Source of the DNA: Finegoldia magna ATCC 29328
GTDB taxonomy: Bacteria; Bacillota; Clostridia; Tissierellales; Peptoniphilaceae
Direction: 5' to 3'
DNA length: 64,000 bases
Assembly: GCF_000010185.1 (NCBI RefSeq)
Contig: NC_010376.1
Location: 1,187,501 to 1,251,500, forward strand
A program made the translations under genes and the position numbers. Every line of letters begins with the position of its first letter. The first letter of the stretch is position 1. The notes under the pieces were generated by a model. It did not search any database. It saw only the letters and a program-made list of their open reading frames with translations, and was not told where the DNA came from. Shown one piece after another: positions 44,796 to 53,392 of the stretch.

Positions 44796-46871
44796 TTAGA
44801 TTTTGTACTTTTTCATATTTCTACCAGCAATCATAACCGTTGATAAATTGTGAAGAAGTGCTGATGAAGTATTGGTCAATATTCCCATAACACCAAGTAT
44901 TATCAAAGTTGAATTAAATCCTACAATGTGTCTGTAATCAGAATCAATTCTTTTTTTCATTGCTTTTGATAATTTCACAACATCAACAAGTCCATCTAAG
45001 CTGTCTGATCCTATCGAAATATCCGAGATTTCCTTCGCAATATCTGCTCCTTGATGCATTGAAATTCCCACATCTGCGCTAGATAATGCAACAGAATCGT
45101 TAATACCATCGCCAATCATTACAACCTTATTGCCCTTTTCTTTTTCTTGCAAAATATAGTTTTGCTTATCTTCAGGTAAAACTTGTGATTGATAATAATC
45201 CAAATCCAATTGTGAAGCAACACTGTGAGCAGAATTTTCTGCATCTCCAGTCAACATTGTGATGTTTGTAAATGACAAATCCCTCAATGATTTTACAACA
45301 TCAAAAGCTTCATCTCTTAGAGGATCTTCAATACAAATTACAGCAATTAATCTTCCGGCAAACGCCAAGTACAATAGAGAATAATCTTCTTTTAATTTAT
45401 CTATAATTTGTTTTGTTTCATCATTAATTTTTATTCCTTCATCATCAAGAATGAAATGTTCAGATCCAATCAAGGCATCCTTGTCAACAATCTTAGTTCT
45501 GATTCCATGAGCAACAATGTACTCTGGTTTAGAGTGCATTTCTTCGTGCTTCAAATTTTTAAGCTTTGCATGTTCAACCACAGCTTTAGCGATTGAGTGT
45601 GGGAAATGTTCTTCAAGACAAGCCGCTATTCTTAAACACTCATCTTCCGAAATTTTATCGAGAGCTATTACTTTTGCTACTCTTGGCTCAGATTTTGTCA
45701 ACGTACCAGTTTTGTCAAACACAATCGTATTTGCTTCAGACAAGTTTTCCAAATATTTTCCGCCCTTTACAAGGATTTTTTCTTCAGATGCTTGACTAAT
45801 CGCCTTCATTACGGCAATTGGAATAGTTAATTTTAATGCACATGAGAAGTCTACCATTAAGAACGACTTAGCTTTTTGAAGATTTCTTGTGAACAAATAA
45901 GTCAGTGCTGCGCCTATAAATGAATACTTCACAAGACTATCAGCCGTGTTCTCAGCTTTCTTTTGAGCGAGTGACTTGTTCTTTTCACTTTCTGAAATCA
46001 AACTGATAATATGAGATAATCTTGAATCATCGTGTTTTTTCGCCGTTTCGATTAGAATAGAACCTTCTTCAATTGCAGTTCCAGCAAATACAACACTACC
46101 CGACGTTTTCTTGACAGGATTTGATTCTCCAGTGAATGAAGATTCGTTAACCATGGCAACACCCTTGATGACTTTTCCATCAACAGGAATGCTATTACCC
46201 ATTTCAACTTCGACAATATCTCCAATTTCGACATCTTTAATATTTTTTATGATTTTTTCGTCATTTTCAATGACAAATACATTATCGATATTCAATGCCA
46301 AAGAATGCGCCAAGTTTTCTTGGGATTTTTTCATTGTATAATCTTCTATTTCTTCACCTAATCCCAACAAGAACATAATATTCGCAGCATCTGCAAATTG
46401 TCTTGTTGCAAGAGATACTGAAATAGCTGTTGCATCTAACAATTCAACATTTAGTTTTCTGTTGAGCAAAGATTTAATTCCATTTTTTATAAACGGATAA
46501 GCTCTAAAGAACAATGCAACTGTTCCGATTGGAGCAGGAAGCATATATTTGAAAAAGATTCTTCGATACATCGCATTTCTCAGAATATTAAACAAATCAT
46601 TTTCTGATTGTGCTTGAAAATCCACATTATCTATTGATGTATTCTCAATTGTATCCATATCTAAATCAAGAATAAACTTCGCCAATTTTGAAACACAAGC
46701 CTCATCGTAACTAACTGTAATAGAATTAGTAAGAAGTGAAATCTTACATGATTTCACTCCACTAACTTCTTCTATACAATATTTAAGTTTATTTAGATTT
46801 TCTTTTTTTAAATTATCCTCATAAACAAAACGGCATCTGCCCTTTATTCTGTGGGCTATTGACGCTCTCAT
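44796..46871 (-). CDS. Heavy-metal P-type ATPase with non-canonical metal site
   Basis: 691 residues. Phosphorylation motif DKTGTLT (D386), actuator TGES (247-250), and hinge GDGINDSVAL are intact. The N-terminal HMA-like domain (1-70) lacks the usual CxxC pair. In the membrane metal site the expected CPC/SPC reads S343-C344-A345 (DFSCALK), so the proline is missing. The metal therefore cannot be assigned; copper, zinc and manganese pumps use other motifs. ATG overlaps the upstream DUF6110-like stop by one base. Confidence 0.9.
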   Translation of the reverse strand: MRASIAHRIKGRCRFVYEDNLKKENLNKLKYCIEEVSGVKSCKISLLTNSITVSYDEACVSKLAKFILDLDMDTIENTSIDNVDFQAQSENDLFNILRNAMYRRIFFKYMLPAPIGTVALFFRAYPFIKNGIKSLLNRKLNVELLDATAISVSLATRQFADAANIMFLLGLGEEIEDYTMKKSQENLAHSLALNIDNVFVIENDEKIIKNIKDVEIGDIVEVEMGNSIPVDGKVIKGVAMVNESSFTGESNPVKKTSGSVVFAGTAIEEGSILIETAKKHDDSRLSHIISLISESEKNKSLAQKKAENTADSLVKYSFIGAALTYLFTRNLQKAKSFLMVDFSCALKLTIPIAVMKAISQASEEKILVKGGKYLENLSEANTIVFDKTGTLTKSEPRVAKVIALDKISEDECLRIAACLEEHFPHSIAKAVVEHAKLKNLKHEEMHSKPEYIVAHGIRTKIVDKDALIGSEHFILDDEGIKINDETKQIIDKLKEDYSLLYLAFAGRLIAVICIEDPLRDEAFDVVKSLRDLSFTNITMLTGDAENSAHSVASQLDLDYYQSQVLPEDKQNYILQEKEKGNKVVMIGDGINDSVALSSADVGISMHQGADIAKEISDISIGSDSLDGLVDVVKLSKAMKKRIDSDYRHIVGFNSTLIILGVMGILTNTSSALLHNLSTVMIAGRNMKKYKI

Positions 46872-47197
46872 TATTTATTTTCTTCCTCTTTTTTATCTTC
46901 AACTTTTTCTTCAGTTTTTTCTTCTTGTTCTTCAGCTACTTTTTCGATGTCTTTTTCATCGTTTTTCTTGGCTTCTTCTTTTTCTTCTCTTTCTTTTACA
47001 TCTTTTGCTTCTGCAATAACATCCTCTGCAGAAACTCTAATATTTTCAACAGTTTTATCGATAGATTCTTTAACTTTTAATCCTCCAACAACTGTACTAA
47101 CAGCAGCTTTTTTAGCTAGCTTTGAATTTAAAACTTTTCCACCAATAGCTCCTGCTATTATTCCTGCACCTATGCTAATTATTTTTTTGTTTATCAT
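46871..47197 (-). CDS. Small membrane-anchored protein, DUF6110-like, with acidic tail
   Basis: 108 residues. A glycine-rich hydrophobic N-terminus (IISIGAGIIAGAIGGKVL) is followed by an amphipathic helix and a Lys/Glu-rich tail from about residue 68 to the end that should be coiled coil. The N-terminal half resembles DUF6110 proteins, which are found beside metal P-type ATPases; the assignment is from memory of the pattern. One-base overlap with the ATPase gene shows co-expression. A role as accessory or metal-binding partner is plausible but unproven. Confidence 0.7.
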   Translation of the reverse strand: MINKKIISIGAGIIAGAIGGKVLNSKLAKKAAVSTVVGGLKVKESIDKTVENIRVSAEDVIAEAKDVKEREEKEEAKKNDEKDIEKVAEEQEEKTEEKVEDKKEEENK

Positions 47198-47230
47198 AAT
47201 ATACCTCCATAATTTTATACCTTAGAATAT

Positions 47231-47257
47231 TTGTAAGTTTTTACATAAAATTTACAA
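47231..47257 (-). promoter_or_regulatory. Inverted repeat upstream of the ATPase operon, candidate operator
   Basis: TTGTAA at 47231-47236 and TTACAA at 47252-47257 form an inverted repeat with an extra TTACAT between them, 34-60 bp before the DUF6110-like start. It may be a metal-regulator site. Promoter elements nearby are weak (a TATAAT lies about 60 bp further upstream). Confidence 0.3.
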
Positions 47258-47350
47258 TTTTTTTATATTCTATCTCATTTTTATTATACAATCTTTTTAA
47301 AAAAAATATAAGTCTTTTTTTCCTTTTTATTATTTATTTTGCTTTTTATA

Positions 47351-47382
47351 AAAAAGAACTAATCTTTTTTGAGATTAGTTCT
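47351..47382 (-). terminator. Terminator of the capD-vanY-trxA operon
   Basis: Minus-strand stem GAACTAATCT / AGATTAGTTC with a 6-nt loop, followed by TTTTTTAT, about 20 bp after trxA. Confidence 0.87.
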
Positions 47383-47403
47383 CGCTTTCAAATATTTAAC
47401 TTG

Positions 47404-47712
47404 TTATTTTAACATATCCAAGATATATTCTTTTTCAACCATACCTACAGTAGATTTTATGATTTCTCCATCTTCAAATACTAAGATTGTAGGAATACTC
47501 ATTACTTTGTATTTTCTTGAAATTTCTTGTGCTCCATCTACATTTAATTTACAAATTTTGATGTTTTCATCTTTGTTTTCCGCATCGATTTCTTCAATTA
47601 TTGGAGCTAGTCCTTGGCATGGTCCACACCAGTCTGCATAGAAATCTACTAGAATTTTGCCTTTTGATTGGATTACTTCTTCATCAAAGTTTTCATTGTT
47701 TAAATAAATCAT
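47404..47712 (-). CDS. trxA: Thioredoxin
   Basis: 102 residues with the WCGPC active site (C29, C32) and the cis-proline in MSIPT. It reduces protein disulfides and is the expected electron donor of Tpx encoded nearby. It lies 9 bp after the VanY-like gene, in an operon with a wall-related and a sugar-nucleotide gene. A terminator follows. Confidence 0.96.
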   Translation of the reverse strand: MIYLNNENFDEEVIQSKGKILVDFYADWCGPCQGLAPIIEEIDAENKDENIKICKLNVDGAQEISRKYKVMSIPTILVFEDGEIIKSTVGMVEKEYILDMLK

Positions 47713-47721
47713 ATTTCACCT

Positions 47722-49074
47722 CTAATTATTGCTATCATTATTGTCACTATTTCTGTCGTTTTGATCGTTGTTTTGTCGATCATCTTCAGAATTTTTATTG
47801 TTTCTCTTTTTATTAGAATTTTCGTTATCTGAATTATCTCGATTCTTATTCGAGTTTTCATTATCTGAATTTCTGTCAGAATTTTCCTCGGAATTAGAAG
47901 ATTCTTTATCTTCGTTATTTTGATTATCGCTATTGTCCTTATTATTGTCTAGGTTAGATACATTTTCATCTGCAACTTTAAGATATTCTTCCAAAGTTAA
48001 TTTTTGATCATGAAGAATTTTTGCTAAATCAATTCCAACATATCTGAACTGCCATGGTGCAAAGCTTACTCCTGTTATGTCTTTCTTTCCTTCAGGATAT
48101 CTCAAAATGAAACCATATTTATAAGCATTGTCCATCAACCATTTGTATTCTTTAGATTTTGCAAAATCTAATTTGTATTTTAATGTGTAGTCTTCTCCTA
48201 TCAAGTCATAAGCAAGGCCTGTTTGATGTTCAGAAGTACCAGCTTTTACAAATTTTACATCTTCTACATCTTCTAACTTAGATTGTTGCTCAAATGATCT
48301 ATAATCGCTAACACTTCTTAAAATTATGTTGTCTTTGTTAGCATCACTAACCATTAATGTAAATGATTTACGAGCATCTTCATCGATTCCTGGATCGTAA
48401 TCAGATGGTAAAGTGTAATCACTATTAACAATCAATACTCCTTTGATTACTTTGAATTGATTTTTATTTTCTATATCAGACAAATCAGATTTTAAAATGT
48501 ATCCTTTTTTGCCATTATATACAACGTATGAGAAATCACCTTGGTCTGAATAGTATTTTACATAAGAATTGTTAGGAATTTGTTCAAGCACAGTAGATAC
48601 TTTTTCTGCCTTTTCGTACAAATTAGTCATTTTGTTTGTCTTTGAGAACTTAACTAAAGACTGAACAACAGGTTGTGGTTTAACTGGAGTTTGATTAGTA
48701 ATTGATGTTTGAGGTTTTTGTTTGGCGCCATTTTTGTTTGCCACCTTCTTAATCGCAAAAACAATTAAAAATATCAAAACTATAGCTACGACTGCAGATA
48801 TAATTCTTCTTCTTCTCAATTTTTTCTTTCTTGCTAATCGTTTCTGTCTAGCAATTCTTTTTCTTTCCATTTCAACCATTTCAGGAGTTAGAACTATTGT
48901 TTTTCCCATATCTTGTTCATGATTGTAACTATTTCTTTGTCGTCTCATTTCTCTACGATTTTTTTCAGCGTTTTTCTTTCTGCGCCTCATTTCGCTTTCA
49001 GAAACCCTTTCGCTTGAAAAATCGTATTTTTTATTAATATCACTGTAACTTGATTTTCTTCTATTGTCAGCCAT
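47722..49074 (-). CDS. VanY-like wall protein with SH3-like domain; catalytic residues lost
   Basis: 450 residues. A long basic cytoplasmic N-terminus (1-90) precedes one membrane helix (about 92-108). An SH3_3-like domain follows (about 140-200), then a VanY-type D-Ala-D-Ala carboxypeptidase domain (about 210-365), and an Asn/Asp/Ser-rich low-complexity tail (about 380-450). The first zinc motif is kept (SEHQTGLAYD, near 281-290), but the second, normally E-PWH-FRY, reads APWQFRY (near 335-341). Both the catalytic Glu and the third zinc ligand His are replaced. It probably binds wall rather than cutting it. Confidence 0.85.
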   Translation of the reverse strand: MADNRRKSSYSDINKKYDFSSERVSESEMRRRKKNAEKNRREMRRQRNSYNHEQDMGKTIVLTPEMVEMERKRIARQKRLARKKKLRRRRIISAVVAIVLIFLIVFAIKKVANKNGAKQKPQTSITNQTPVKPQPVVQSLVKFSKTNKMTNLYEKAEKVSTVLEQIPNNSYVKYYSDQGDFSYVVYNGKKGYILKSDLSDIENKNQFKVIKGVLIVNSDYTLPSDYDPGIDEDARKSFTLMVSDANKDNIILRSVSDYRSFEQQSKLEDVEDVKFVKAGTSEHQTGLAYDLIGEDYTLKYKLDFAKSKEYKWLMDNAYKYGFILRYPEGKKDITGVSFAPWQFRYVGIDLAKILHDQKLTLEEYLKVADENVSNLDNNKDNSDNQNNEDKESSNSEENSDRNSDNENSNKNRDNSDNENSNKKRNNKNSEDDRQNNDQNDRNSDNNDSNN

Positions 49075-49086
49075 ATTCCACCTCTT

Positions 49087-50922
49087 TTATTGATGTTCTA
49101 CATCCGGAGTATAATTTGGTACGATTTTTTGTAATTGCTCAACAATTACTAACTTAGAATTTTGTTCAGTAGTTTTCTTCAAGTCAACTAAGTCGTTAGA
49201 TAATTTTTCAATATCGTGAACTACCGGTTCTTCTACAAATATCATATCATATTTTGTCTTACTTATATTATTAGCTTCAATCAAAGTTTCTTCGTAAAGT
49301 TTTTCTCCAGGTCTAAGTCCTGTAAATTCTATCTTGATGTCTTTGTCTAATTCTAGTCCTGACAATTTTATCAATTTTTTGGCCAAATCTACGATTTTTA
49401 CAGGATCACCCATATCTAATACAAATATTTCTCCACCTTCTGCCATTGCCCCAGCTTGCATAACAAGTTGGCAAGCTTCTGGAATTGTCATGAAATATCT
49501 TATGATATCTTTATGAGTAACAGTAACCGGTCCACCTTCTTGAATTTGTTTTTTGAATAATGGAATAACCGAACCATTTGATCCAAGTACATTTCCAAAT
49601 CTAACCGCTACATATTCTGTTTTAGAAACTTGATTTTTGGATTGTACTAATAGCTCACAAATTCTCTTAGTGCAACCCATTACAGATGTCGGATTCACAG
49701 CCTTATCTGTAGATATTAATACGAACTTCTTGACGTTATGAATATCACAACAATCAATTATATTTTTTGTTCCAAATACGTTGTTCAATACTGCTGCTTG
49801 TGGTGAATGTTCCATTAAAGGAACGTGCTTGTGAGCTGCGGCATGAAATACTACATCTGGTTTGTGAATTCCAAATAAAGCATTCATTCTATCGAAGTTT
49901 CGTATTGATTCGATAATGACATCAATTGGTGCATTAGGATCATTTCTCAAAATTTCATTTTGTATATCATAAGTAGTGTTTTCGTAAATATCAAGCATTA
50001 CCAATTTTTTTGGTTTGTATTTCAATATCTGTCTACAAAGCTCACTACCTATTGAACCACCTGCTCCAGTAACCATAACAACTTTATTATTCAAAAATTC
50101 ATTAAGAATTTCCTTGTCCAAAACTACTTGGTCACGTCCAAGCAAGTCTTCGATTTGAACATCTCTCAAATCTTTCAAGTCTACCTTGGAATCTATAAAT
50201 TCATAATAACCTGGCATTATTTTAACCTTGGCATTTAATTTTTCACACTCATTAAGAATTTGTTTCTTACGATCTGAATCTATAGTTGGTATTGCAAGTA
50301 TAATTTCTTCAACGTTATATTCATGTGCTTTTTTTACAATATCACTTGTATTTCCAACAACCGGAACTGATGAAATACTTTTGTTTATTTTAGTATTATC
50401 ATCGTCGATTATACACACTGGTTTTGATTTCATTTCTGGATGTTTTAACATTTCACGAACAACCAAAACACCTGCAGCACCAGCTCCGATTACCATTGAG
50501 TTAACTTGACCTTCAATTTTTGTTTCGACAGTTGATTTTTTATCAGTTTGTGTTCTTGCAAACATACGAACTACGAATATCAAAATCACTTCAAAAACAA
50601 GCGCAATCAGAAAGCTTGATCTTGGTAGTGTTGATTTTACAACAATCAAAAACATTGATGATCCAACACTTGCAATAGCAGTGTACACTCCAGCTTTTAA
50701 GTAATCTTCAAATGTTGCATATCTCCACATTACTTTATACATTTTGAAAATAAAAAGTATCAAAATTTGTATTATTGTAACTATAGCTGCATATTTAAGA
50801 TAATAACTCATGTATCTCGGCGGTACTTGTCCGTCAAATCTTAAAAGCAAACCTACAATATACGATATATTAATTATTATAGCATCCAAAATTGCCAATA
50901 CTATATTTCTGTATTTATTCAT
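49087..50922 (-). CDS. CapD/EpsC-family nucleotide-sugar dehydratase/epimerase
   Basis: 611 residues. Four N-terminal membrane helices (about 8-120) are followed by a CoA-binding-like Rossmann domain (about 140-260, VIGAGAAGVLVVREM) and an extended SDR domain with GAGGSIGSELCRQ. In this family the catalytic tyrosine is replaced by methionine in STDKAVNPTSVMGCTKR, as seen here. Relatives act as UDP-GlcNAc 4,6-dehydratases for capsule or glycan synthesis. An extended -10 promoter lies upstream. vanY-like and trxA follow in the same operon; no other capsule genes are in the window. Confidence 0.92.
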   Translation of the reverse strand: MNKYRNIVLAILDAIIINISYIVGLLLRFDGQVPPRYMSYYLKYAAIVTIIQILILFIFKMYKVMWRYATFEDYLKAGVYTAIASVGSSMFLIVVKSTLPRSSFLIALVFEVILIFVVRMFARTQTDKKSTVETKIEGQVNSMVIGAGAAGVLVVREMLKHPEMKSKPVCIIDDDNTKINKSISSVPVVGNTSDIVKKAHEYNVEEIILAIPTIDSDRKKQILNECEKLNAKVKIMPGYYEFIDSKVDLKDLRDVQIEDLLGRDQVVLDKEILNEFLNNKVVMVTGAGGSIGSELCRQILKYKPKKLVMLDIYENTTYDIQNEILRNDPNAPIDVIIESIRNFDRMNALFGIHKPDVVFHAAAHKHVPLMEHSPQAAVLNNVFGTKNIIDCCDIHNVKKFVLISTDKAVNPTSVMGCTKRICELLVQSKNQVSKTEYVAVRFGNVLGSNGSVIPLFKKQIQEGGPVTVTHKDIIRYFMTIPEACQLVMQAGAMAEGGEIFVLDMGDPVKIVDLAKKLIKLSGLELDKDIKIEFTGLRPGEKLYEETLIEANNISKTKYDMIFVEEPVVHDIEKLSNDLVDLKKTTEQNSKLVIVEQLQKIVPNYTPDVEHQ

Positions 50923-50957
50923 TTTAACTCCTCTGACAAATATTACTTATAGTATTT

Positions 50958-50966
50958 ATTATACCA
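50958..50966 (-). promoter_or_regulatory. Extended -10 promoter of the capD-like operon
   Basis: TGGTATAAT on the minus strand (50966-50958), with no good -35, about 36 nt before the start codon. Confidence 0.6.
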
Positions 50967-51007
50967 TAAACACAAAATAAAAATATTTAGAATTTGACTT
51001 TTAAAGT

Positions 51008-52069
51008 TTAAATTTCAACTCTCCAATTGAAATCATCTTTAATCTTACCAAATTGCAAATTAGTCAAAGTTTCATAAACATGAAGGCTAATTTTGCCGAT
51101 TTTGCCATCGTTAACAACCATTTCATATTCATCATACAAAAGCTTTCCAACAGGGCTAATAACTGCTGCAGTACCTGTTCCAAATATTTCTAAAAGTTCT
51201 CCATTTTTGTAATATTTAACGATATCGTCAATTGAAATTCTTTCTTCAGAAACTTCCATTCCTTCATTTCTAAGAAGTTCGATAACGGATTTTCTAGTTA
51301 TTCCTTCCAAAATACTTCCATTAATCATTGGAGTTATTACTTTATCTTTTAGCACAAAGAAAATATTCATCGCACCAACTTCTTCGATGTATTTTCTCTC
51401 AACTCCGTCTAACCATAAAACTTGTGAGTAGCCTCTTTCGTGAGCAATGTCTTGACTTTTCATACTAGCAGCATAATTTCCACCAGTTTTTGCCATACCC
51501 ATTCCGCCTCTTACGGCTCTCACATAATCTTTTTCTACATAAATGCTCACAGGGCTCAAACCATTTTTATAATAAGATCCACTTGGAGATGCTATAACAA
51601 TAAATTTGTATTCATTACTAACATGAACACCCAATTGTGCATCAGTTGCAATAATAAAAGGTCTGATATACAATGAACAACCTTCATCTTCAGGTATCCA
51701 ATCTCTTTCCAAGTCTACGAATTTGTACAAATATTCCAATACTTTTTCTTCATCAATTTGTGGAATACACAATCTGTCATTACTTTTATTTAATCTTTTT
51801 AAATTTTCTTGTGGCCTAAACAAATACACCTTTCCATTGTTTTTATATGCTTTCATCCCTTCAAAAACAGTTTGTCCGTAATGAAAAACCATAGCAGATG
51901 GGTCAAGACAAATATCTTGGTAAGGAACAATTCTTTCATCATGCCAACCATTTTCTTTATCGTAATCTATTATAAGCATATGATCTGTAAATATTTTACC
52001 GAATCCCAATTGTTCACTATTAGAGTATTTTTGTTTTGGTGATTTTGTTTTTTCAATTTTTAAACTCAT
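51008..52069 (-). CDS. ilvE: Branched-chain amino-acid aminotransferase
   Basis: 353 residues, fold type IV PLP enzyme. The PLP lysine is in GVERKYIEEVGAMNIFFV. FHYGQTVFEGMKAYK, RPFIIATD and EIFGTGTAAVISPVG are conserved. It interconverts Leu/Ile/Val and their 2-oxo acids with glutamate. AAGGAG is 7 nt before ATG. It starts just after the rpsR terminator with no visible promoter, so read-through from the ribosomal operon is likely. Confidence 0.95.
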   Translation of the reverse strand: MSLKIEKTKSPKQKYSNSEQLGFGKIFTDHMLIIDYDKENGWHDERIVPYQDICLDPSAMVFHYGQTVFEGMKAYKNNGKVYLFRPQENLKRLNKSNDRLCIPQIDEEKVLEYLYKFVDLERDWIPEDEGCSLYIRPFIIATDAQLGVHVSNEYKFIVIASPSGSYYKNGLSPVSIYVEKDYVRAVRGGMGMAKTGGNYAASMKSQDIAHERGYSQVLWLDGVERKYIEEVGAMNIFFVLKDKVITPMINGSILEGITRKSVIELLRNEGMEVSEERISIDDIVKYYKNGELLEIFGTGTAAVISPVGKLLYDEYEMVVNDGKIGKISLHVYETLTNLQFGKIKDDFNWRVEI

Positions 52070-52090
52070 TTTTAATCTCCTTATATGTAA

Positions 52091-52114
52091 AAAAAGCTAC
52101 CATCAAGGTAGCTT
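52091..52114 (-). terminator. rpsR terminator
   Basis: Minus-strand stem AAGCTACC / GGTAGCTT followed by TTTTTAC, 10 bp after the rpsR stop and 20 bp before ilvE. Confidence 0.87.
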
Positions 52115-52123
52115 AATTTTATC

Positions 52124-52348
52124 TTATTCAGCACTGTATGGTAATAGTGCAACTTGTCTAGCTTTTTTGATAGCATCAGTTATTTGTCTTTGATGTTTAG
52201 CGTTTAATCCAGTTACTCTTCTTGGTAAAATCTTACCTCTTTCACTGATATAATTTTTAAGCATGTTTACATCTTTGTAATCAATAACTTTTGTTTTATC
52301 CTTTTGGAATGGATCTATCTTTTTTCTAGGTCTAAATCTTCTTTGCAT
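52124..52348 (-). CDS. rpsR: 30S ribosomal protein S18
   Basis: 74 residues. [34 protein letters not shown] is the family core (only its first half is needed for recognition). The N-terminus RRFRPRKK has no cysteines, so this is the zinc-free form. Binds 16S rRNA with S6. AGGAGG before ATG; third gene of rpsF-ssb-rpsR. Confidence 0.98.
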   Translation of the reverse strand: MQRRFRPRKKIDPFQKDKTKVIDYKDVNMLKNYISERGKILPRRVTGLNAKHQRQITDAIKKARQVALLPYSAE

Positions 52349-52368
52349 ATCTTTAAAACCTCCTACTA

Positions 52369-52884
52369 TTAGAATGGAAGTTCGTCAATATCAGTTGGAA
52401 CTGCATTGTCTCCCATTCCGAAATCGTCATTACTCTTATGAATATCGTTTGAATTTTGGAAATTATTGTTTTGGAAAGAATTATTGTTGAATGATTGGTT
52501 ATTGTTGTTGTAACCTTGGTAACTACCTGAATTTGGTTGTGAATTACTTGATTCAACAAAATCAAATTGATCGACAATTACATCAGTTGTATAAATTCTT
52601 TGTCCTTGTTGGTTTTCATAAGATCCAGTTTGAATGTGACCTGTAATTGCAATTCTATTTCCCTTGTGGAAATATTGTCCAATAACTTCTGCAGTTCTTC
52701 CAAAAGCAACGCAATTGATAAAATCCGCAGTTGGTTGATTGTTGTTTTCAGCTTCCATTCTTTTTTCTTTAGATAATCTTCTATCTACAGCAACACTAAA
52801 TCTAGCGTTTGCTAATTGAGTATTCGCTGAATATCTCACTTCAGGGTCTCTTGTCAATCTACCCATCAAACTAACATTATTCAA
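52369..52884 (-). CDS. ssb: Single-stranded DNA-binding protein
   Basis: 171 residues. OB fold in 1-110 ([29 protein letters not shown]), then an Asn/Gln/Ser-rich linker and the acidic tip DIDELPF that recruits replication and repair partners. The start is TTG at 52884 with GGAGG 8 nt upstream; no in-frame ATG is better placed. It lies between rpsF and rpsR as usual. Confidence 0.97.
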   Translation of the reverse strand: MNNVSLMGRLTRDPEVRYSANTQLANARFSVAVDRRLSKEKRMEAENNNQPTADFINCVAFGRTAEVIGQYFHKGNRIAITGHIQTGSYENQQGQRIYTTDVIVDQFDFVESSNSQPNSGSYQGYNNNNQSFNNNSFQNNNFQNSNDIHKSNDDFGMGDNAVPTDIDELPF

Positions 52885-52905
52885 AACATTTCCTCCTCTT
52901 AACGA

Positions 52906-53193
52906 TTATTGTTCGTCAACTCTAACAACCATGTATCTAATGATTTGGTCGAATAATCTACATCTTCTTTCGATTTCCTTAACAAATTGTGGATCTAAAT
53001 CGAAGTTTACAATATAATAGTATCCTTCTTTGATGTAGTTAATTTCATAAGCTAATTTTCTTTTTCCCCAATCGTGAACTTCTTCAAGTTTACCATTTTC
53101 GTCAATTACTTGTTGAATTCTTGAGAATACAGTGTTTCTGTCTTCTTCTGATAATTCTGGCTTAAAGATTAGCACTAATTCATATTTGTTCAT
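52906..53193 (-). CDS. rpsF: 30S ribosomal protein S6
   Basis: 95 residues. [15 protein letters not shown] and [20 protein letters not shown] are conserved. It pairs with S18 on the 30S platform. It leads the rpsF-ssb-rpsR operon and is preceded by an S6:S18-type regulatory leader. AAGGAGG lies 7 nt before ATG. Confidence 0.98.
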
Positions 53194-53199
53194 ATGACA

Positions 53200-53240
53200 C
53201 CTCCTTGTGGTCTATTTGGCCCCTATCCGGAGCAAGGATT
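53200..53240 (-). promoter_or_regulatory. S6:S18 ribosomal leader
   Basis: In the minus-strand 5' leader, CCTTG (53237-53233) can pair with CAAGG (53207-53203), which overlaps the Shine-Dalgarno site. Between them GCTCC-GGATA-GGGGC forms a second stem with the CCG element. This is the layout of the known S6:S18-binding motif, through which the S6/S18 complex represses its own operon. The pairings are seen; the class is recognised from the family pattern. Confidence 0.65.
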
Positions 53241-53249
53241 TACCTATAT

Positions 53250-53278
53250 ATATTACCATAATCTTCTAACAATTACAA
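53250..53278 (-). promoter_or_regulatory. rpsF operon promoter (TTGTAA-17-TAATAT)
   Basis: Minus strand: -35 at 53273-53278, 17-nt spacer, -10 at 53250-53255, placing the transcript start at the 5' edge of the S6:S18 leader. Confidence 0.6.
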
Positions 53279-53331
53279 CAAATTACAAAAATTTTCTTGT
53301 AAAATTTTTTCTGTTAATTTTTGTATTTTAA

Positions 53332-53361
53332 TTGCCACACTTTTTATATCTGTGATAATAT
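53332..53361 (+). promoter_or_regulatory. Promoter of the TIM-barrel/bioY pair (TTGCCA-18-TAATAT)
   Basis: -35 at 53332-53337, 18-nt spacer, -10 at 53356-53361, about 20 nt before the AAGGAGG site. No BirA-type palindrome was found. Confidence 0.5.
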
Positions 53362-53392
53362 ATTATAAAGTTTAAAAATAAGGAGGAACCTT

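Noticed and set aside
47722-47945. Short tandem repeats encoding Asn/Asp/Ser in the VanY-like tail as a CRISPR-like or mobile repeat
   Set aside because: The repeats are in frame, irregular and encode a low-complexity tail; there is no fixed repeat-spacer pattern.
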